Shown here: positions 23,618 through 33,176 of the stretch, piece after piece | Numbering within the stretch: position 1 is the stretch's first letter | How the letters are laid out: every line of letters starts with the position of its first letter | Assembly: GCF_900221005.1 (NCBI RefSeq) | Contig: NZ_OBQI01000001.1 | Location: 124,001-188,000 of the forward strand | Source: Blastococcus aggregatus | Lineage (GTDB): Bacteria > Actinomycetota > Actinomycetes > Mycobacteriales > Geodermatophilaceae | Direction of reading: 5' to 3' | Length of the DNA stretch: 64,000 bases | Notes under the pieces: model-generated | What the model was told of the DNA's origin: nothing | The model's input: the letters and a program-made list of their open reading frames with translations, nothing else | Databases searched by the model: none | Program-made: the position numbers and the translations under genes

Positions 23618-24499
23618 TCAGGCGACGCGGATGGCGAGACCGGGCTGCCCGTCGTCCTCGCCCGGGTGCAGCAGCGCCGCGAGCGCCTCCACGCCGTCCA
23701 CCAGCCGCGGCCCCGGCCGGACGATCACCGCGTCGCCGTCGATGGCCCAGACCGCGCGGCCGGGCAGCGCCTCGGCCACCCTCGCCGCCTGTTCCACCGC
23801 ACCGGGGAGACCGAAGCCGCAGGGCGCGACCACGACGACCTCCGGGTCGGCGGCGCTGAAGAAGTCCCAGTCGACGGGCGCGGAACGCTGTCCGGGCCGG
23901 CAGGCGACGGGCTCGCCCCCCGCGGCGGCGATCTGGTCGGGCACCCAGTGGGCGGCGGGGAACGGCGGGTCCACCCACTCGACCACCGCGACCCGGGGCC
24001 GGGGCCGCCCGGCGACGCGGGCCGCGACCGTGGCCAGCCGCGCCCGGAGTGCGGCGACGACCTCCTCGGCGCGCCCGGGGACGCCGAGGCGCCCGCCGAC
24101 CGTGCTGATCGTCGCGAGCACCTCGTCCAGCGTGTAGGGGTCGAGGGCGACGACGTCGGCCCGGCAGCCCAGGTGGGCCAGCGCCGCGTCGACGGCGCCC
24201 GACGGCAGGGCGCAGACGCGGCACAGGTCCTGGGTCAGGATCACGTCGGGGTCCAGCGCGGCGAGCGCCCCCTCGTGCAGCGTGTAGAGGTCCTCCCCCG
24301 CCGCGAGCCGCCGGCGCACGGAGGCATCGATCTCCGCTGGGGTCATGCCTGCGGTGTCGAGCCCGCCGACGACCACCGCCTTCTCGCGGCGCGCCGCGGG
24401 CGGCTCGTCGCACTCGAAGGTGACGCCCACGAGCTGATCGGCGAGCCCGAGGGCGTAGACGATCTCCGTCGCCGAGGGCAGGAGCGAGACGACGCGCAT
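23618..24499 (-). CDS. Cobalamin-binding protein (BtuF/FecCD-partner type) without signal peptide
   Basis: 293 aa of the type III substrate-binding fold. It starts MRVVSLLPSATEIVYALG, with GVTFECDEP, then LTQDLCRVCALPSG and VVEWVDPPFPAAHWVPDQI. These are typical of BtuF-like proteins annotated as cobalamin-binding. There is no signal peptide or lipobox, so it appears cytoplasmic, and no BtuC/BtuD permease gene is nearby. It might bind a corrinoid inside the cell or be a repurposed relative; this is unresolved. It is downstream of no obvious riboswitch and is divergent from cobG. Confidence 0.8.
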   Translation of the reverse strand: MRVVSLLPSATEIVYALGLADQLVGVTFECDEPPAARREKAVVVGGLDTAGMTPAEIDASVRRRLAAGEDLYTLHEGALAALDPDVILTQDLCRVCALPSGAVDAALAHLGCRADVVALDPYTLDEVLATISTVGGRLGVPGRAEEVVAALRARLATVAARVAGRPRPRVAVVEWVDPPFPAAHWVPDQIAAAGGEPVACRPGQRSAPVDWDFFSAADPEVVVVAPCGFGLPGAVEQAARVAEALPGRAVWAIDGDAVIVRPGPRLVDGVEALAALLHPGEDDGQPGLAIRVA

Positions 24500-24555
24500 C
24501 GGTCCAGCCTGGCACGTGGCCCCGCCGGCGCGCCGGAGCTGCTGCCGCGCGCACG

Positions 24556-24561
24556 TAGCCT
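24556..24561 (+). promoter_or_regulatory. -10 box of a leaderless cobG promoter
   Basis: TAGCCT lies 10 bases before the cobG ATG, the same hexamer and spacing type as the CstR-like promoter. No ribosome site is visible in between. Confidence 0.5.
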
Positions 24562-24571
24562 CGACGCCGCC

Positions 24572-25729
24572 ATGGACGCCACCCCGCCACCCCGCGACCG
24601 GCCCGACGCCTGCCCCGGTGCCCTGCAGACGCATCCCGCCGCCGACGGCGCCCTCGCCCGCGTCCGGGTTCCTGGCGGCGCGCTGACCCCGGGTCAGCTG
24701 CGCGTCCTCGGCACCGCGGCGCGCGAGCTCGGCGACGGCGCGCTCGAGCTCACCAGCCGCGGGAACGTGCAGCTCCGTGGCCTGCGGGCGGGCGCCGAGA
24801 CCGAGCTCGGGAACCGGCTGGCCGCGGTCGGGCTGCTGCCGAGCGCCACCCACGAGACGGCCCGCAACGTCCTGGCGAGCGTGCTGAGCGGCCGCGCCGG
24901 CGGGCTGCTCGACGCGCGCCCCTGGGTGCCGGGCTTCGATGCGGGGCTGTGCGCCGATGCCCGGCTGGCCGCTCTGCCCGGCCGCTTCCTCGCTGCCTTC
25001 GACGACGGCCGCGGTGACGTCGCGGGGCTGCGCGCCGACGTCGGGCTGCTGGCCCTCGACGGGCACACCGTGGCGCTGCTGCTCGCCGGCACCGACACCG
25101 GGCTGCGGACCCGTCCCGACGGCGCCGTGGCGCTCGCGCTCGCCGCGACCCGGGCGTTCCTCGAGGTCAGGGAGCAGCAGGGCGGCACGGCGTGGCGGGT
25201 CGCCGAGCTCACCGACGGCCGCGAGCGCATGGCAACCGCGCTCGGCGGCGCGCGGCACGAGCCGCGGCCCGTTCCCCGCGCCCCGGCGGCCGGCCCGGCG
25301 GGAGCGGTGCGCCAGGACGACGGTCGCACCGCGCTGGTCGCCGTCGTCCCGCTGGGCCGGCTGACGGCGGCCCAGGCGGACATGCTCGCCGCGACCGCCA
25401 CCGACGGCCTGCAGCTCACCCCGTGGCGGAGCATCGCGGTCCCCGACCTGCCCGATGCCGGAGCGGCCCCGGCCCTCGCGGCCGCGGGCCTCGAACTCGA
25501 CCCCGGCACCGCCTGGCTGCAGGTCACCACCTGCGCCGGACGCCCCGGCTGCGCGAAGTCGCTGGCCGACGTGCGCGCCGACGCCGTCGCCGCTGTGCGC
25601 GCCGGCACGCTCCCCGCGGACGGGGCCCGCCAGCACTGGGTGGGGTGCGAGCGCCGCTGCGGGCGGCCCCCCGGTGACGTCGTGGACGTCGTCGCCACGG
25701 GTGACGGGTACCGGATCGGCGTTCCGTAG
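24572..25729 (+). CDS. cobG: Precorrin-3B synthase CobG
   Basis: 385 aa, related to sulfite/nitrite reductases. It makes precorrin-3B by O2-dependent hydroxylation and lactone formation in the aerobic B12 pathway. The 4Fe-4S cluster Cys are C321-x5-C327 (TCAGRPGC) and C359-x3-C363 (GCERRC). An N-terminal ferredoxin-like half ([16 protein letters not shown]) and a second half ([20 protein letters not shown]) form the expected internal repeat. It starts the cobG-cobH-cobIJ cluster. The ATG at 24572 follows a -10-like box with no ribosome site, so it is probably leaderless. Confidence 0.92.
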   Translation: MDATPPPRDRPDACPGALQTHPAADGALARVRVPGGALTPGQLRVLGTAARELGDGALELTSRGNVQLRGLRAGAETELGNRLAAVGLLPSATHETARNVLASVLSGRAGGLLDARPWVPGFDAGLCADARLAALPGRFLAAFDDGRGDVAGLRADVGLLALDGHTVALLLAGTDTGLRTRPDGAVALALAATRAFLEVREQQGGTAWRVAELTDGRERMATALGGARHEPRPVPRAPAAGPAGAVRQDDGRTALVAVVPLGRLTAAQADMLAATATDGLQLTPWRSIAVPDLPDAGAAPALAAAGLELDPGTAWLQVTTCAGRPGCAKSLADVRADAVAAVRAGTLPADGARQHWVGCERRCGRPPGDVVDVVATGDGYRIGVP

Positions 25730-25772
25730 CCTCGCCCCCGCACGGCGCTCGACCGCGCCGGCAGCGAGTGCG

Positions 25773-26411
25773 ATGGAGACCCGGCAGCACATGTACGAGT
25801 ACGAGAAGGACGGCGCCGAGATCTACCGGCGGTCGTTCGCCACCATCCGCGCGGAGACCGACCTGGGCGGCATGCCCGAGGACGTCGCCCGGGTCACGGT
25901 GCGCATGATCCACGCCTGCGGGCAGGTCGACCTGGTCGAGGACGTGGCGTACTCGTCCGCCGTGGTCGAGCGTGCGCGGGCGGCCCTCGACGCCGGCGCG
26001 CCCGTCCTCTGCGACGTCCAGATGGTCGCCTCGGGGGTGACCCGGCGCCGACTGCCGAAGGACAACGACGTGGTCTGCACGCTCAACGACCCGCGCACAC
26101 CCGGGCTCGCCGCCGAGCTGGGCACGACGCGCACCGCCGCCGCGCTCGAGCTGTGGCGCGACCGGCTCGACGGCGCGGTCGTCGCGATCGGCAACGCCCC
26201 CACCGCCCTGTTCCACCTGCTCGAGATGGTCGCCGCCGGCGGCCCCCGCCCGGCCGCCGTCCTCGGCATCCCCGTCGGGTTCATCGGCGCGGCCGAGTCC
26301 AAGGACGCCCTGGCCGCCTCCGACCTCGACTTCCTCGTCGTGCGCGGCCGCCGCGGTGGCAGCGCCATCACCGCCGCGGCCGTGAACGCGATCGCGAGCG
26401 ACGTCGAATGA
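25773..26411 (+). CDS. cobH: Precorrin-8X methylmutase CobH
   Basis: 212 aa. It moves the C11 methyl to C12, giving hydrogenobyrinic acid. Motifs: [17 protein letters not shown] at the N-terminus, MIHACGQ with the catalytic His, DVQMVASGV, and [14 protein letters not shown]. It lies 43 bases after cobG. The ATG at 25773 or 25791 may be the true start; the family commonly begins close to the YEYEKDG motif. The stop codon overlaps an ATG (ATGA at 26408) in frame with the next gene. Confidence 0.93.
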   Translation: METRQHMYEYEKDGAEIYRRSFATIRAETDLGGMPEDVARVTVRMIHACGQVDLVEDVAYSSAVVERARAALDAGAPVLCDVQMVASGVTRRRLPKDNDVVCTLNDPRTPGLAAELGTTRTAAALELWRDRLDGAVVAIGNAPTALFHLLEMVAAGGPRPAAVLGIPVGFIGAAESKDALAASDLDFLVVRGRRGGSAITAAAVNAIASDVE

Positions 26412-26485
26412 GCGGACAGGGGCGTGAGCATCGCAGCGAGGAACGAGCGAGGAGCGGAGGGCACCGCGGGAGCGAGTCAGGTGCA
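26412..26485 (+). repeat. Purine-rich linker element between cobH and cobIJ
   Basis: The 74-base gap is strongly purine-skewed, made of GAGCGAGGA / GCGAGGAACGAGC-type units unlike the flanking codon-patterned DNA. It contains GGAGCGGAGGG, which can act as a ribosome site, and stays open in frame with cobIJ. It resembles dispersed intergenic elements seen in related genomes (recollection, not verified). Confidence 0.5.
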
Positions 26486-27985
26486 ATGAGCACCGGCCGC
26501 CTCTACGGCGTGGGCCTCGGCCCCGGCGACCCGGAGCTGCTCACCGTGAAGGCCGCCCGGCTGATCGGCGCGGCCGACGTCGTGGCCTTCCACGCGGCGC
26601 GGCACGGCCGGTCGGTGGCCCGCGGGATCGCCGCGCCCCACCTGCGCGAGGGCCAGATCGAGGAGCTGCTCGTCTACCCGGTGACCACCGAGACGACCGA
26701 CCACCCCGGCGGTTACCAGGGCGCCATCGACGAGTTCTACGAGGCCGCCGCCGCGCGGCTGGCCGCCCACCTCGATGCGGGCCGGGACGTCGTGGTCCTG
26801 GCCGAGGGCGATCCGTTCTTCTACGGCTCGTACATGCACATGCACAAGCGGCTCGCGCACCGGTACCCGACCGAGGTGGTGCCCGGTGTGACCAGCGTCA
26901 GCGGCGCCGCCGCGGCCGTCGGCCGGCCGCTGGTCGAGCGGGACGAGGTGCTCACCGTCCTGCCCGGCACGCTCGGCGCCGACGAGCTCGCCGAGCGGCT
27001 GGCGAGGACCGACTCCGCCGTGGTCATGAAGCTCGGGCGCACGTTCCCGCAGGTGCGCGAGGCGTTCGACCGGGCGGGCGTCCTCGACCGGGCGCTGTAC
27101 GTCGAGCGCGCGACGACCGACGGCCAGCGCACGATGCCGCTGGCCGAGGTCGACCCGGCGAGCGTGCCGTACTTCTCGCTGGCCCTGCTGCCCAGCCCGC
27201 TGACCGACGAGCTGCCCGTCCCCGACCGGCCGGCCGACGCCGACGGGCCCGCCGGCGAGGTCGTCGTCGTGGGGCTCGGGCCGGGGGCGCGGTACTGGAC
27301 GACCCCCGAGGCCGCCGACGCGCTCGCCACCGCCGAGGTGCTCATCGGCTACGGCCCGTACCTGGACCGGGTGCCGGCCAACCCGCGCCAGGAGCGGTTC
27401 CCCACGGACAACCGGGTCGAGGCGGAGCGGGCCGCCCATGCCCTGGAGCTGGCCCGGTCGGGGCGCCGGGTCGCGGTGGTGTCCAGTGGCGACCCCGGCG
27501 TCTTCGCCATGGCCGCCGCGGTGCTGGAGGTCGCCGGGCGACCGGAGTTCGCGGGCGTGCCGGTGCGCGTCGTGCCGGGTCTCACCGCGGCGCAGGCGGT
27601 GGCCTCGCGGGTCGGCGCGCCGCTCGGCCACGACTTCTGCGTGCTGTCGCTGTCCGACGTCCTCAAGCCGTGGGACGTCGTCGTCGACCGGCTGCGGCAC
27701 GCGGCCGCCGCCGACCTGGTGATCGCCCTGTACAACCCCCGGTCGAAGGCCCGCCCGCACCAGCTCGGCGAGGCGAAGCAGGTGCTGCTGGAGACCCGGT
27801 CGCCCGACACCGTGGTCGTCGTCGGCCGGGACGTCGGCGGGCCCGAGGAGCGGCTCACCGTGACCACGCTCGGCGCGCTCGACCCGGAGACCGTCGACAT
27901 GCGCTGCCTGCTCATCGTCGGGTCCTCGCAGACCCGCGTCGGCCCGTCCGGCCTGGTCTGGACGTCGCGCACCTACCCGGGCTGA
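26486..27985 (+). CDS. cobIJ: Bifunctional precorrin-2 C20- / precorrin-3B C17-methyltransferase (CobI-CobJ fusion)
   Basis: 499 aa carrying two SAM-dependent tetrapyrrole methylase domains: CobI (~1-245; YGVGLGPGDPELLTVKA, LAEGDPFFYGSYMHMHKRL, VVPGVTSVSGAAA) and CobJ (~255-499; VVGLGPGARYWTTPEA, VVSSGDPGVFAMA, IALYNPRSKAR). The fused form is common in actinobacteria. I chose ATG 26486, where the CobI family begins. An in-frame ATG at 26408, overlapping the cobH stop, would add a 26-residue Arg/Ser/Gly/Glu-rich leader encoded by the repeat element. Confidence 0.94.
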   Translation: MSTGRLYGVGLGPGDPELLTVKAARLIGAADVVAFHAARHGRSVARGIAAPHLREGQIEELLVYPVTTETTDHPGGYQGAIDEFYEAAAARLAAHLDAGRDVVVLAEGDPFFYGSYMHMHKRLAHRYPTEVVPGVTSVSGAAAAVGRPLVERDEVLTVLPGTLGADELAERLARTDSAVVMKLGRTFPQVREAFDRAGVLDRALYVERATTDGQRTMPLAEVDPASVPYFSLALLPSPLTDELPVPDRPADADGPAGEVVVVGLGPGARYWTTPEAADALATAEVLIGYGPYLDRVPANPRQERFPTDNRVEAERAAHALELARSGRRVAVVSSGDPGVFAMAAAVLEVAGRPEFAGVPVRVVPGLTAAQAVASRVGAPLGHDFCVLSLSDVLKPWDVVVDRLRHAAAADLVIALYNPRSKARPHQLGEAKQVLLETRSPDTVVVVGRDVGGPEERLTVTTLGALDPETVDMRCLLIVGSSQTRVGPSGLVWTSRTYPG

Positions 27986-28082
27986 GGCCGGCCGCGGGTC
28001 GCGCAGCACCCTGACGCCGGGTCGGTCGTTGTCCGTACAGCCGGTGACTGCGTGATCACCGACGTGGACGGGGGGTGCGGCT

Positions 28083-28274
28083 GTGCAGAGCGACGTGGTC
28101 ACCTGGGAGGCCTGCCCGGCCTGCGACGGAGCCGCCGCACTCGGCTGGGTCGGGCAGACCCTCACGGAGATCGACTGCGCGGGCCAGTGCCGGCTGACCG
28201 ACGCACTCCGGGAGGCGATCATCCGGACCGCCACCCCGCCCGCGGCGACGCGGCTCCGGCCTCTCGACGAGTAG
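28083..28274 (+). CDS. Small Cys-containing hypothetical protein
   Basis: 63 aa from GTG 28083. Four Cys in two pairs: ACPACDGA and DCAGQC. This suggests a small zinc or Fe-S site. It lies between cobIJ and the convergent cobK, with a G-rich ribosome-like sequence (GGGGGGTG) about 6 bases upstream. Codon third positions are GC-rich as expected for coding. I recognise no family, and a chance frame remains possible. Confidence 0.45.
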   Translation: MQSDVVTWEACPACDGAAALGWVGQTLTEIDCAGQCRLTDALREAIIRTATPPAATRLRPLDE

Positions 28275-28320
28275 CGGCGCCCCGCTGACGGGCGTCCTCA
28301 GGGCGCCCGCGTGCGGGCGG

Positions 28321-29085
28321 TCAGTCGGCGGACGTCCTCGGTCCGGGACCGGCGCGCACCCAGCTCAGCGCGTCGTCGACGGTCACGACGACCGGCACGC
28401 CGGGCGGCAGCGGCGGACGGCGGACCAGCACGACCGGTACCCCGAGCTCCCGGGCGGCGGTGAGCTTGGCCGCGGTCATGTGCCCGCCGCTGTCCTTGGT
28501 GACGACGACGTCGACCGCGTGCTCGCGGAGGAGAGCGCGCTCGTCGTCGACGCTGAACGGGCCACGCGCGAGCACCACCGAGGTCCGTCCGGGCAGCGGC
28601 GACGCCGGCGGGTCGACCGAGCGCACGAGGCAGCGCGCGGTCAGGCCGGCGAACGCGCCCAGCCCCTGCCGGCCCGTCGTGAGGAAGACCGAGCCGAACC
28701 CCTGCACCGCGGCCGCGGCCTCCTCCAGCGTGTCCACCCATCGCCAGTCGTCACCCGGCTGGGCGGTCCAGCCCGGCCGTTGCAGCCGCAGCAGCGGATG
28801 CCCGGTGACGGCACAGGCCTCGGCGGCGGAGGCGGTCATGGTCGTCGCGAAGGGGTGCGTCGCGTCCACGACCGCGCCGACCGGGTTCGCCCCCAGCCAC
28901 GCCGCCAGCCCGGCGGCGCCGCCGAACCCACCGATCCGCACCTCCCCCGGGGGCAGCACCGGATCGGCCACCCGGCCGGCGAGCGAGCTGACCACCTCGA
29001 CGCCCTCGGCGACCAGCGCCCCGGCCAGCCGACGGGCCTCCCCCGTGCCCCCGAGCACCAGCACCCGACCGGTTCCGCTCACCAC
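28321..29085 (-). CDS. cobK: Precorrin-6A reductase CobK
   Basis: 254 aa. It reduces precorrin-6A to dihydro-precorrin-6 with NADPH. The N-terminus shows a dinucleotide-binding stretch (VLVLGGTGEARRLA), then SSLAGR, VVDATHPFATTMTASA, and near the C-terminus VTKDSGGHMTAAKLTAA, all CobK/CbiJ hallmarks. Two consecutive GTG codons (29085, 29082) can start it. The gene is head-to-head with cbiD, whose start codon is only 3-18 bases away, so each promoter must lie inside the other gene. Confidence 0.93.
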   Translation of the reverse strand: MVSGTGRVLVLGGTGEARRLAGALVAEGVEVVSSLAGRVADPVLPPGEVRIGGFGGAAGLAAWLGANPVGAVVDATHPFATTMTASAAEACAVTGHPLLRLQRPGWTAQPGDDWRWVDTLEEAAAAVQGFGSVFLTTGRQGLGAFAGLTARCLVRSVDPPASPLPGRTSVVLARGPFSVDDERALLREHAVDVVVTKDSGGHMTAAKLTAARELGVPVVLVRRPPLPPGVPVVVTVDDALSWVRAGPGPRTSAD

Positions 29086-29087
29086 CG

Positions 29088-30197
29088 GTGCATCCTTTCC
29101 CCGTGACCACAGCGGGCAGGGAGGGCAGCACCGGGCTGCGCTACGGGTGGACGACCGGGGCGTGCGCGACCGCGGCGACCACCGCCGCCTACACCGCGCT
29201 GCTCACGGGCGAGTTCCCCGACCCGGTGTCGATCGACCTGCCTCGCGACTTGCACCCGTCGTTCGCGCTGGCGACCGAGGAACTGACCGCAGGCGCGGCG
29301 ACGGTCGGCGTCGTCAAGGACGCCGGCGACGACCCCGACGTCACGCACGGCGCGCTGGTCTCGGCGCGCGTCACCGCCGGCGAACCGGGCACCGGGGTCA
29401 CCTTCCGCGCCGGCGAGGGCGTCGGCACGGTGACCAAGCCCGGGCTCCCGCTGGCGGTCGGGGAGCCGGCGATCAACCCGATGCCGCGCCAGTTCATCCG
29501 CGAGCACGTGGCCGCGGTCGCCGCGCGGCACGGCGGCACCGGCGACGTCGTCGTCGAGATCTCCGTGGAGCACGGCGAGGAGCTGGCGCGGAGGACCTGG
29601 AACCCGCGGCTGGGCATCCTCGGCGGGCTGTCCATCCTGGGCACGACCGGCGTCGTCGTCCCCTACTCGTGCTCGTCGTGGATCGACTCGATCCGCCGCG
29701 GCATCGACGTGGCCCGGGCCGCCGGCCGCGAGCACGTCGCGGGGTGCACCGGGTCGACCAGCGAGCGCGTGGTCACCGAGCTCCACGGCCTGCCCGAGGA
29801 CGCGCTGCTGGACATGGGCGACTTCGCCGGCGCGGTGCTCAAGTACCTGCGCCGGCACCCCGTTCCGCGGCTGACCGTCGCCGGCGGCATCGGCAAGCTG
29901 GCCAAGCTCGCCGACGGTCACCTCGACCTGCACTCGGGTCGCTCCCAGGTGTCGACGGAGTCGCTGGCGGCCATGGTGCGCGACGCGGGGGGTGCGCCGG
30001 ACCTGGTGGACGGCGTCCGTGCGGCGAACACCGCGCTCGACGCGCTGCAGCAGTGCTCGGCTGCGGGCTTCCCCCTCGGCGACCTGGTCGCCGCCGGCGC
30101 CCGGACGACGGCGCTCGGCGTGCTCCGCGGCGCCCCCGTCGAGGTGGACGTCGTGGTCATCGACCGCGGGGGGACGATCGTCGGCCGCGCGGGCTGA
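29088..30197 (+). CDS. cbiD: Precorrin-5B C1-methyltransferase CbiD
   Basis: 369 aa. It methylates C1 during ring contraction chemistry. Motifs: RYGWTTGACATAATTAA at the N-terminus, VKDAGDDPDVTHG, GEGVGTVTKPGLPLAVGEPAINP, and VAGGIGKLAKLADGHLDLHS. CbiD belongs to the oxygen-independent pathway; the aerobic equivalent CobF is not seen in this window. The start is GTG 29088 or GTG 29103; the latter gives VTTAGREGSTGLRYGWTTG, closer to the family. Its stop is 8 bases from the stop of convergent cobM, with a 6-bp hairpin (GCTGAC/GTCAGC) across the junction. Confidence 0.93.
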   Translation: MHPFPVTTAGREGSTGLRYGWTTGACATAATTAAYTALLTGEFPDPVSIDLPRDLHPSFALATEELTAGAATVGVVKDAGDDPDVTHGALVSARVTAGEPGTGVTFRAGEGVGTVTKPGLPLAVGEPAINPMPRQFIREHVAAVAARHGGTGDVVVEISVEHGEELARRTWNPRLGILGGLSILGTTGVVVPYSCSSWIDSIRRGIDVARAAGREHVAGCTGSTSERVVTELHGLPEDALLDMGDFAGAVLKYLRRHPVPRLTVAGGIGKLAKLADGHLDLHSGRSQVSTESLAAMVRDAGGAPDLVDGVRAANTALDALQQCSAAGFPLGDLVAAGARTTALGVLRGAPVEVDVVVIDRGGTIVGRAG

Positions 30198-30205
30198 CCG
30201 GCCCG

Positions 30206-30946
30206 TCAGCGGCACCGCGTCGTCGAGTAGAGGTGGCTGTCGGGGAACTCCCCCGCGGTCAGCACCGCCCCGACGATCACCACCGCCGTCCGCTTCAGCC
30301 CGGCAGTCTCGACCTGCTCCGCGATGTCGGCCAGCGTCCCGCGCAGGATCAGCTCGTCGTCCCGGCTGGCCCGGGCGACCACCGCCACCGGGCAGTCGGC
30401 GCCGTAGTGCGGCACCAGCTCGGGCACGAGCTCGGTGATCCGCTGGACGGCCAGGTGCAGCACCAGCGTGGCGCGCGAGGCCCCCAGCGTGGCCAGGTCC
30501 TCCCCGGCCGGCATCGGCGTGGAGCGGGCCGACGTCCGGGTGAGGATCACCGTCTGGCCGACCCCGGGCACGGTCAGCTCGCGCTTGAGCGAGGCGGCGG
30601 CCGCCGCGAACGCCGGCACCCCCGGGACGACGTCGTAGGGCACGCCGTGGGCGTCGAGCCGGCGCATCTGCTCGGCCATCGCGCTGTAGACCGACGGGTC
30701 GCCGGAGTGCAGCCGGGCGACGTCGAGACCGGCCTCGTGGGCGGCGACCAGCTCGGCGGTGATCCGGTCGAGGTCGAGGTCGGCGGTGTCGACCAGCCGG
30801 GCGCCGGGCGGCGCCGTGTCGAGCAGCTCCCGCGGCACCAGGGCGCCTGCGTACAGGCAGACCGGCGCGGTGGCGATGATGCGGGCGGCCCGGACGGTGA
30901 CCAGGTCCGGTGCGCCCGGCCCGGCGCCGATGAAGTGCACGGTCAT
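30206..30946 (-). CDS. cobM: Precorrin-4 C11-methyltransferase CobM
   Basis: 246 aa SAM-dependent tetrapyrrole methylase. It starts MTVHFIGAGPGAPDLVTVRA with the glycine-rich loop, then CLYAGALVPRELL, LHSGDPSVYSAMAEQM and VVPGVPAFAAAAA, all standard for CobM/CbiF. It follows cobL by 4 bases on the same strand, so the two form one operon transcribed away from cobD. Confidence 0.95.
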   Translation of the reverse strand: MTVHFIGAGPGAPDLVTVRAARIIATAPVCLYAGALVPRELLDTAPPGARLVDTADLDLDRITAELVAAHEAGLDVARLHSGDPSVYSAMAEQMRRLDAHGVPYDVVPGVPAFAAAAASLKRELTVPGVGQTVILTRTSARSTPMPAGEDLATLGASRATLVLHLAVQRITELVPELVPHYGADCPVAVVARASRDDELILRGTLADIAEQVETAGLKRTAVVIVGAVLTAGEFPDSHLYSTTRCR

Positions 30947-30950
30947 GGCG

Positions 30951-32180
30951 TCACCGAACCACGGAGAAGATCGTGACCGGCAGGGCGGGGCGGAACGCGG
31001 TGAAGCCGCCGACCGCGCCCGCGTGCGACACCTGCAGCCGGGTCAGCTCGCCGCCGACCTCCGCCCGCCACCGGAGCACCTCCGTCTCGCTCTCCAGCGT
31101 CACCGCGTTGACCACCAGCCGGCCGCCGGGGCGCAGCGCCGCCCAGCACGCGTCGAGGACGCCGGGCACGGTTCCCCCGCCGCCGACGAAGACGGCGTCC
31201 GGGGCGGGCAGCCCGGCCAGCGCGTCCGGCGCCGGGCCCTCGACGACGCGCAGCCCCGGCACCCCGAGCCGCACCGCGTTCCGCGCGATGCGGGCGGCCC
31301 GGTCCGGATGGGACTCGACCGCCACGGCACGGCAGGAGGGGTGGACCCGCATCCACTCGATGCCGATGGAGCCGGCGCCGGCGCCGACGTCCCAGAGCAG
31401 CTGACCGGGCAGCGGGGCCAGCCGGGCGAGCGTGACGGCGCGGACGTCGCGCTTGGTGAGCTGACCGTCGGACTCGTAGGCCTCGTCGGGCAGCCCGGGC
31501 ACGGTCGGGAGCGGCACCGTGCCGTCGTCCGCGACCGCCTCGACGGCGGTCACCACCAGCGGGTCGACGACGCCGTGCGGCCAGCCCGCCGCGCGGCCGG
31601 TCAGCACGTGCTCCTCCGGCCCGCCGAGCCGGGCCAGCGCGGTGATCCGGCTCGCGCCGTAGCCGAGCCGCGCGCACAGGGCGGCCACCTCGGCCGGGGC
31701 GCCGCCGTCCGAGCCCAGCACGAGCAGCCGCCGGCCGGGGGTCACGTGCGGGACGAGCAGTTCCAGGGCGCGGCCGACGACGGTCACGACGGCGGTCTCC
31801 TCGACCGCCCAGCCCAGGCGCGCGCAGGCCAGGCTGACCGAGGAGGGGTGCGGGAGGACGCGCACCGCGCCGGCTCCGTGCAGCCGCACCAGGGAGGTGC
31901 CGACGCCGGACAGCATCGGATCCCCGCTGGCCAGGACCACGACGCGGCGTCCGGGGTGCGCGTCGAGCAGACCCGCCAGCGCCGGGCCCATGGGCGAGGG
32001 CCAGGGCACCCGCTCGGCGGGCACGGCGTCCGGCACGAGCCCCAGCTGTCGGGCGCTGCCGCGCAGCACGCCGGCGTCCCCGACGGCTCGCCGGGCAGCC
32101 GGCGAGAGGCCGTCCCACCCGTCGGCGCCGATGCCGACGACGGTCACCGGCGCGGCTCCGTCCCGCTCGTCAGCACGCAC
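30951..32180 (-). CDS. cobL: Precorrin-6Y C5,15-methyltransferase (decarboxylating) CobL
   Basis: 409 aa, fusion of a CbiE-type methylase (~12-215; [29 protein letters not shown]) and a CbiT-type SAM methyltransferase (~220-409; [32 protein letters not shown]). It methylates C5 and C15 and removes the acetate carboxyl of ring C. The GTG at 32180 follows a TAGGAT -10 box (32194-32189) by 8 bases, giving a probably leaderless mRNA; a GTG nearer VTVVGIG is an alternative. It is divergent from cobD. Confidence 0.94.
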   Translation of the reverse strand: MRADERDGAAPVTVVGIGADGWDGLSPAARRAVGDAGVLRGSARQLGLVPDAVPAERVPWPSPMGPALAGLLDAHPGRRVVVLASGDPMLSGVGTSLVRLHGAGAVRVLPHPSSVSLACARLGWAVEETAVVTVVGRALELLVPHVTPGRRLLVLGSDGGAPAEVAALCARLGYGASRITALARLGGPEEHVLTGRAAGWPHGVVDPLVVTAVEAVADDGTVPLPTVPGLPDEAYESDGQLTKRDVRAVTLARLAPLPGQLLWDVGAGAGSIGIEWMRVHPSCRAVAVESHPDRAARIARNAVRLGVPGLRVVEGPAPDALAGLPAPDAVFVGGGGTVPGVLDACWAALRPGGRLVVNAVTLESETEVLRWRAEVGGELTRLQVSHAGAVGGFTAFRPALPVTIFSVVR

Positions 32181-32234
32181 GACGGGCGATCCTAGGCACC
32201 GGGTCCCGGAGGCCGGTTGACACGATGAGCGGCG

Positions 32235-33176
32235 ATGGACATCCCGATCGCGACCGGCCTCGCCCTGGGCGCCGCCGCCGACCTGCTCCTCGCCGACCCC
32301 CGGCGCGCCCATCCGGTGGCCGGTTTCGGCGCGGTCGCCGGCGCCCTCGAGCACCGGATCTGGCGCGACTCCCGCGCGGTCGGCGCCGGCCACGCGCTCG
32401 GCCTGACCGCCGCCGCGTCGGGGCTCGGCGTGCTCCTGGACCGGGGCACCCGGCGGAGGCCGGCCGCCCGGACCCTCGTCACCGCGGCCGCCACCTGGAC
32501 CGTGCTCGGTGGCACCTCGCTCGGCCGGGCGGCCGGGGTCATGCGCACCGCCCTGGACGCCGGCGACCTCCCGGCCGGCCGCGCGGCCCTGCCGTCCCTG
32601 GCCGGACGGGATCCGCGCTCGCTCGACGGGGACGGGCTGGCCCGGGCGACCGTCGAGTCGGTCGCGGAGAACACCTCGGACGCCGCCGTCGCGCCGCTGT
32701 TCTGGGGTGCGGCCGCGGGGCTCCCCGGGCTGCTCGGCTACCGCGCGGTGAACACGCTCGACGCCATGGTCGGCCACCGGTCGCCGCGCTACGAGCGCTT
32801 CGGGTGGGCGGCCGCCCGCCTCGACGACCTCGCCAACTGGCTGCCGGCCCGGCTCACCGCCGCGCTCACCGTGGCCTGCGCGCCCCTGGTCGGTGGCTCG
32901 GCTCCCGGGGCGCTGCGCACCTGGCTGCGCGACGGCCCGGCCCACCCGAGCCCCAACTCCGGCCGGTGCGAGGCCGCGACCGCCGGCGCCCTCGGCGTGC
33001 GGCTGGGCGGCCGGAACGTCTACGGCTCCCGGGTGGAGGTCCGCCCGCTGCTGGGGGCCGCGGGTCGCGCACCCACCCCGGCCGACATCGGCGCGGCGGT
33101 GCGGCTGTCGCGGGCGGTCTGGCTCGGCGCCGCCGGGCTGGCCGTCGCCGCCCGGCTGCTGCGGACGCGCTCGTGA
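32235..33176 (+). CDS. cobD: Adenosylcobinamide-phosphate synthase CobD (CbiB)
   Basis: 313 aa integral membrane protein. It attaches the aminopropanol (phosphate) arm to adenosylcobyric acid. Motifs: [18 protein letters not shown] near residue 20, [53 protein letters not shown], and [17 protein letters not shown]. Several hydrophobic segments agree with the known membrane topology. Its stop overlaps the cobQ GTG (GTGA, 33173-33176), which indicates translational coupling. Confidence 0.94.
   Translation: MDIPIATGLALGAAADLLLADPRRAHPVAGFGAVAGALEHRIWRDSRAVGAGHALGLTAAASGLGVLLDRGTRRRPAARTLVTAAATWTVLGGTSLGRAAGVMRTALDAGDLPAGRAALPSLAGRDPRSLDGDGLARATVESVAENTSDAAVAPLFWGAAAGLPGLLGYRAVNTLDAMVGHRSPRYERFGWAAARLDDLANWLPARLTAALTVACAPLVGGSAPGALRTWLRDGPAHPSPNSGRCEAATAGALGVRLGGRNVYGSRVEVRPLLGAAGRAPTPADIGAAVRLSRAVWLGAAGLAVAARLLRTRS

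Noticed and set aside
19936-23859. 1300-codon open frame antisense to cobN
   Set aside because: Low-complexity Gly/Arg/Val/His content, no ribosome site, no domains. cobN is unmistakable on the other strand.
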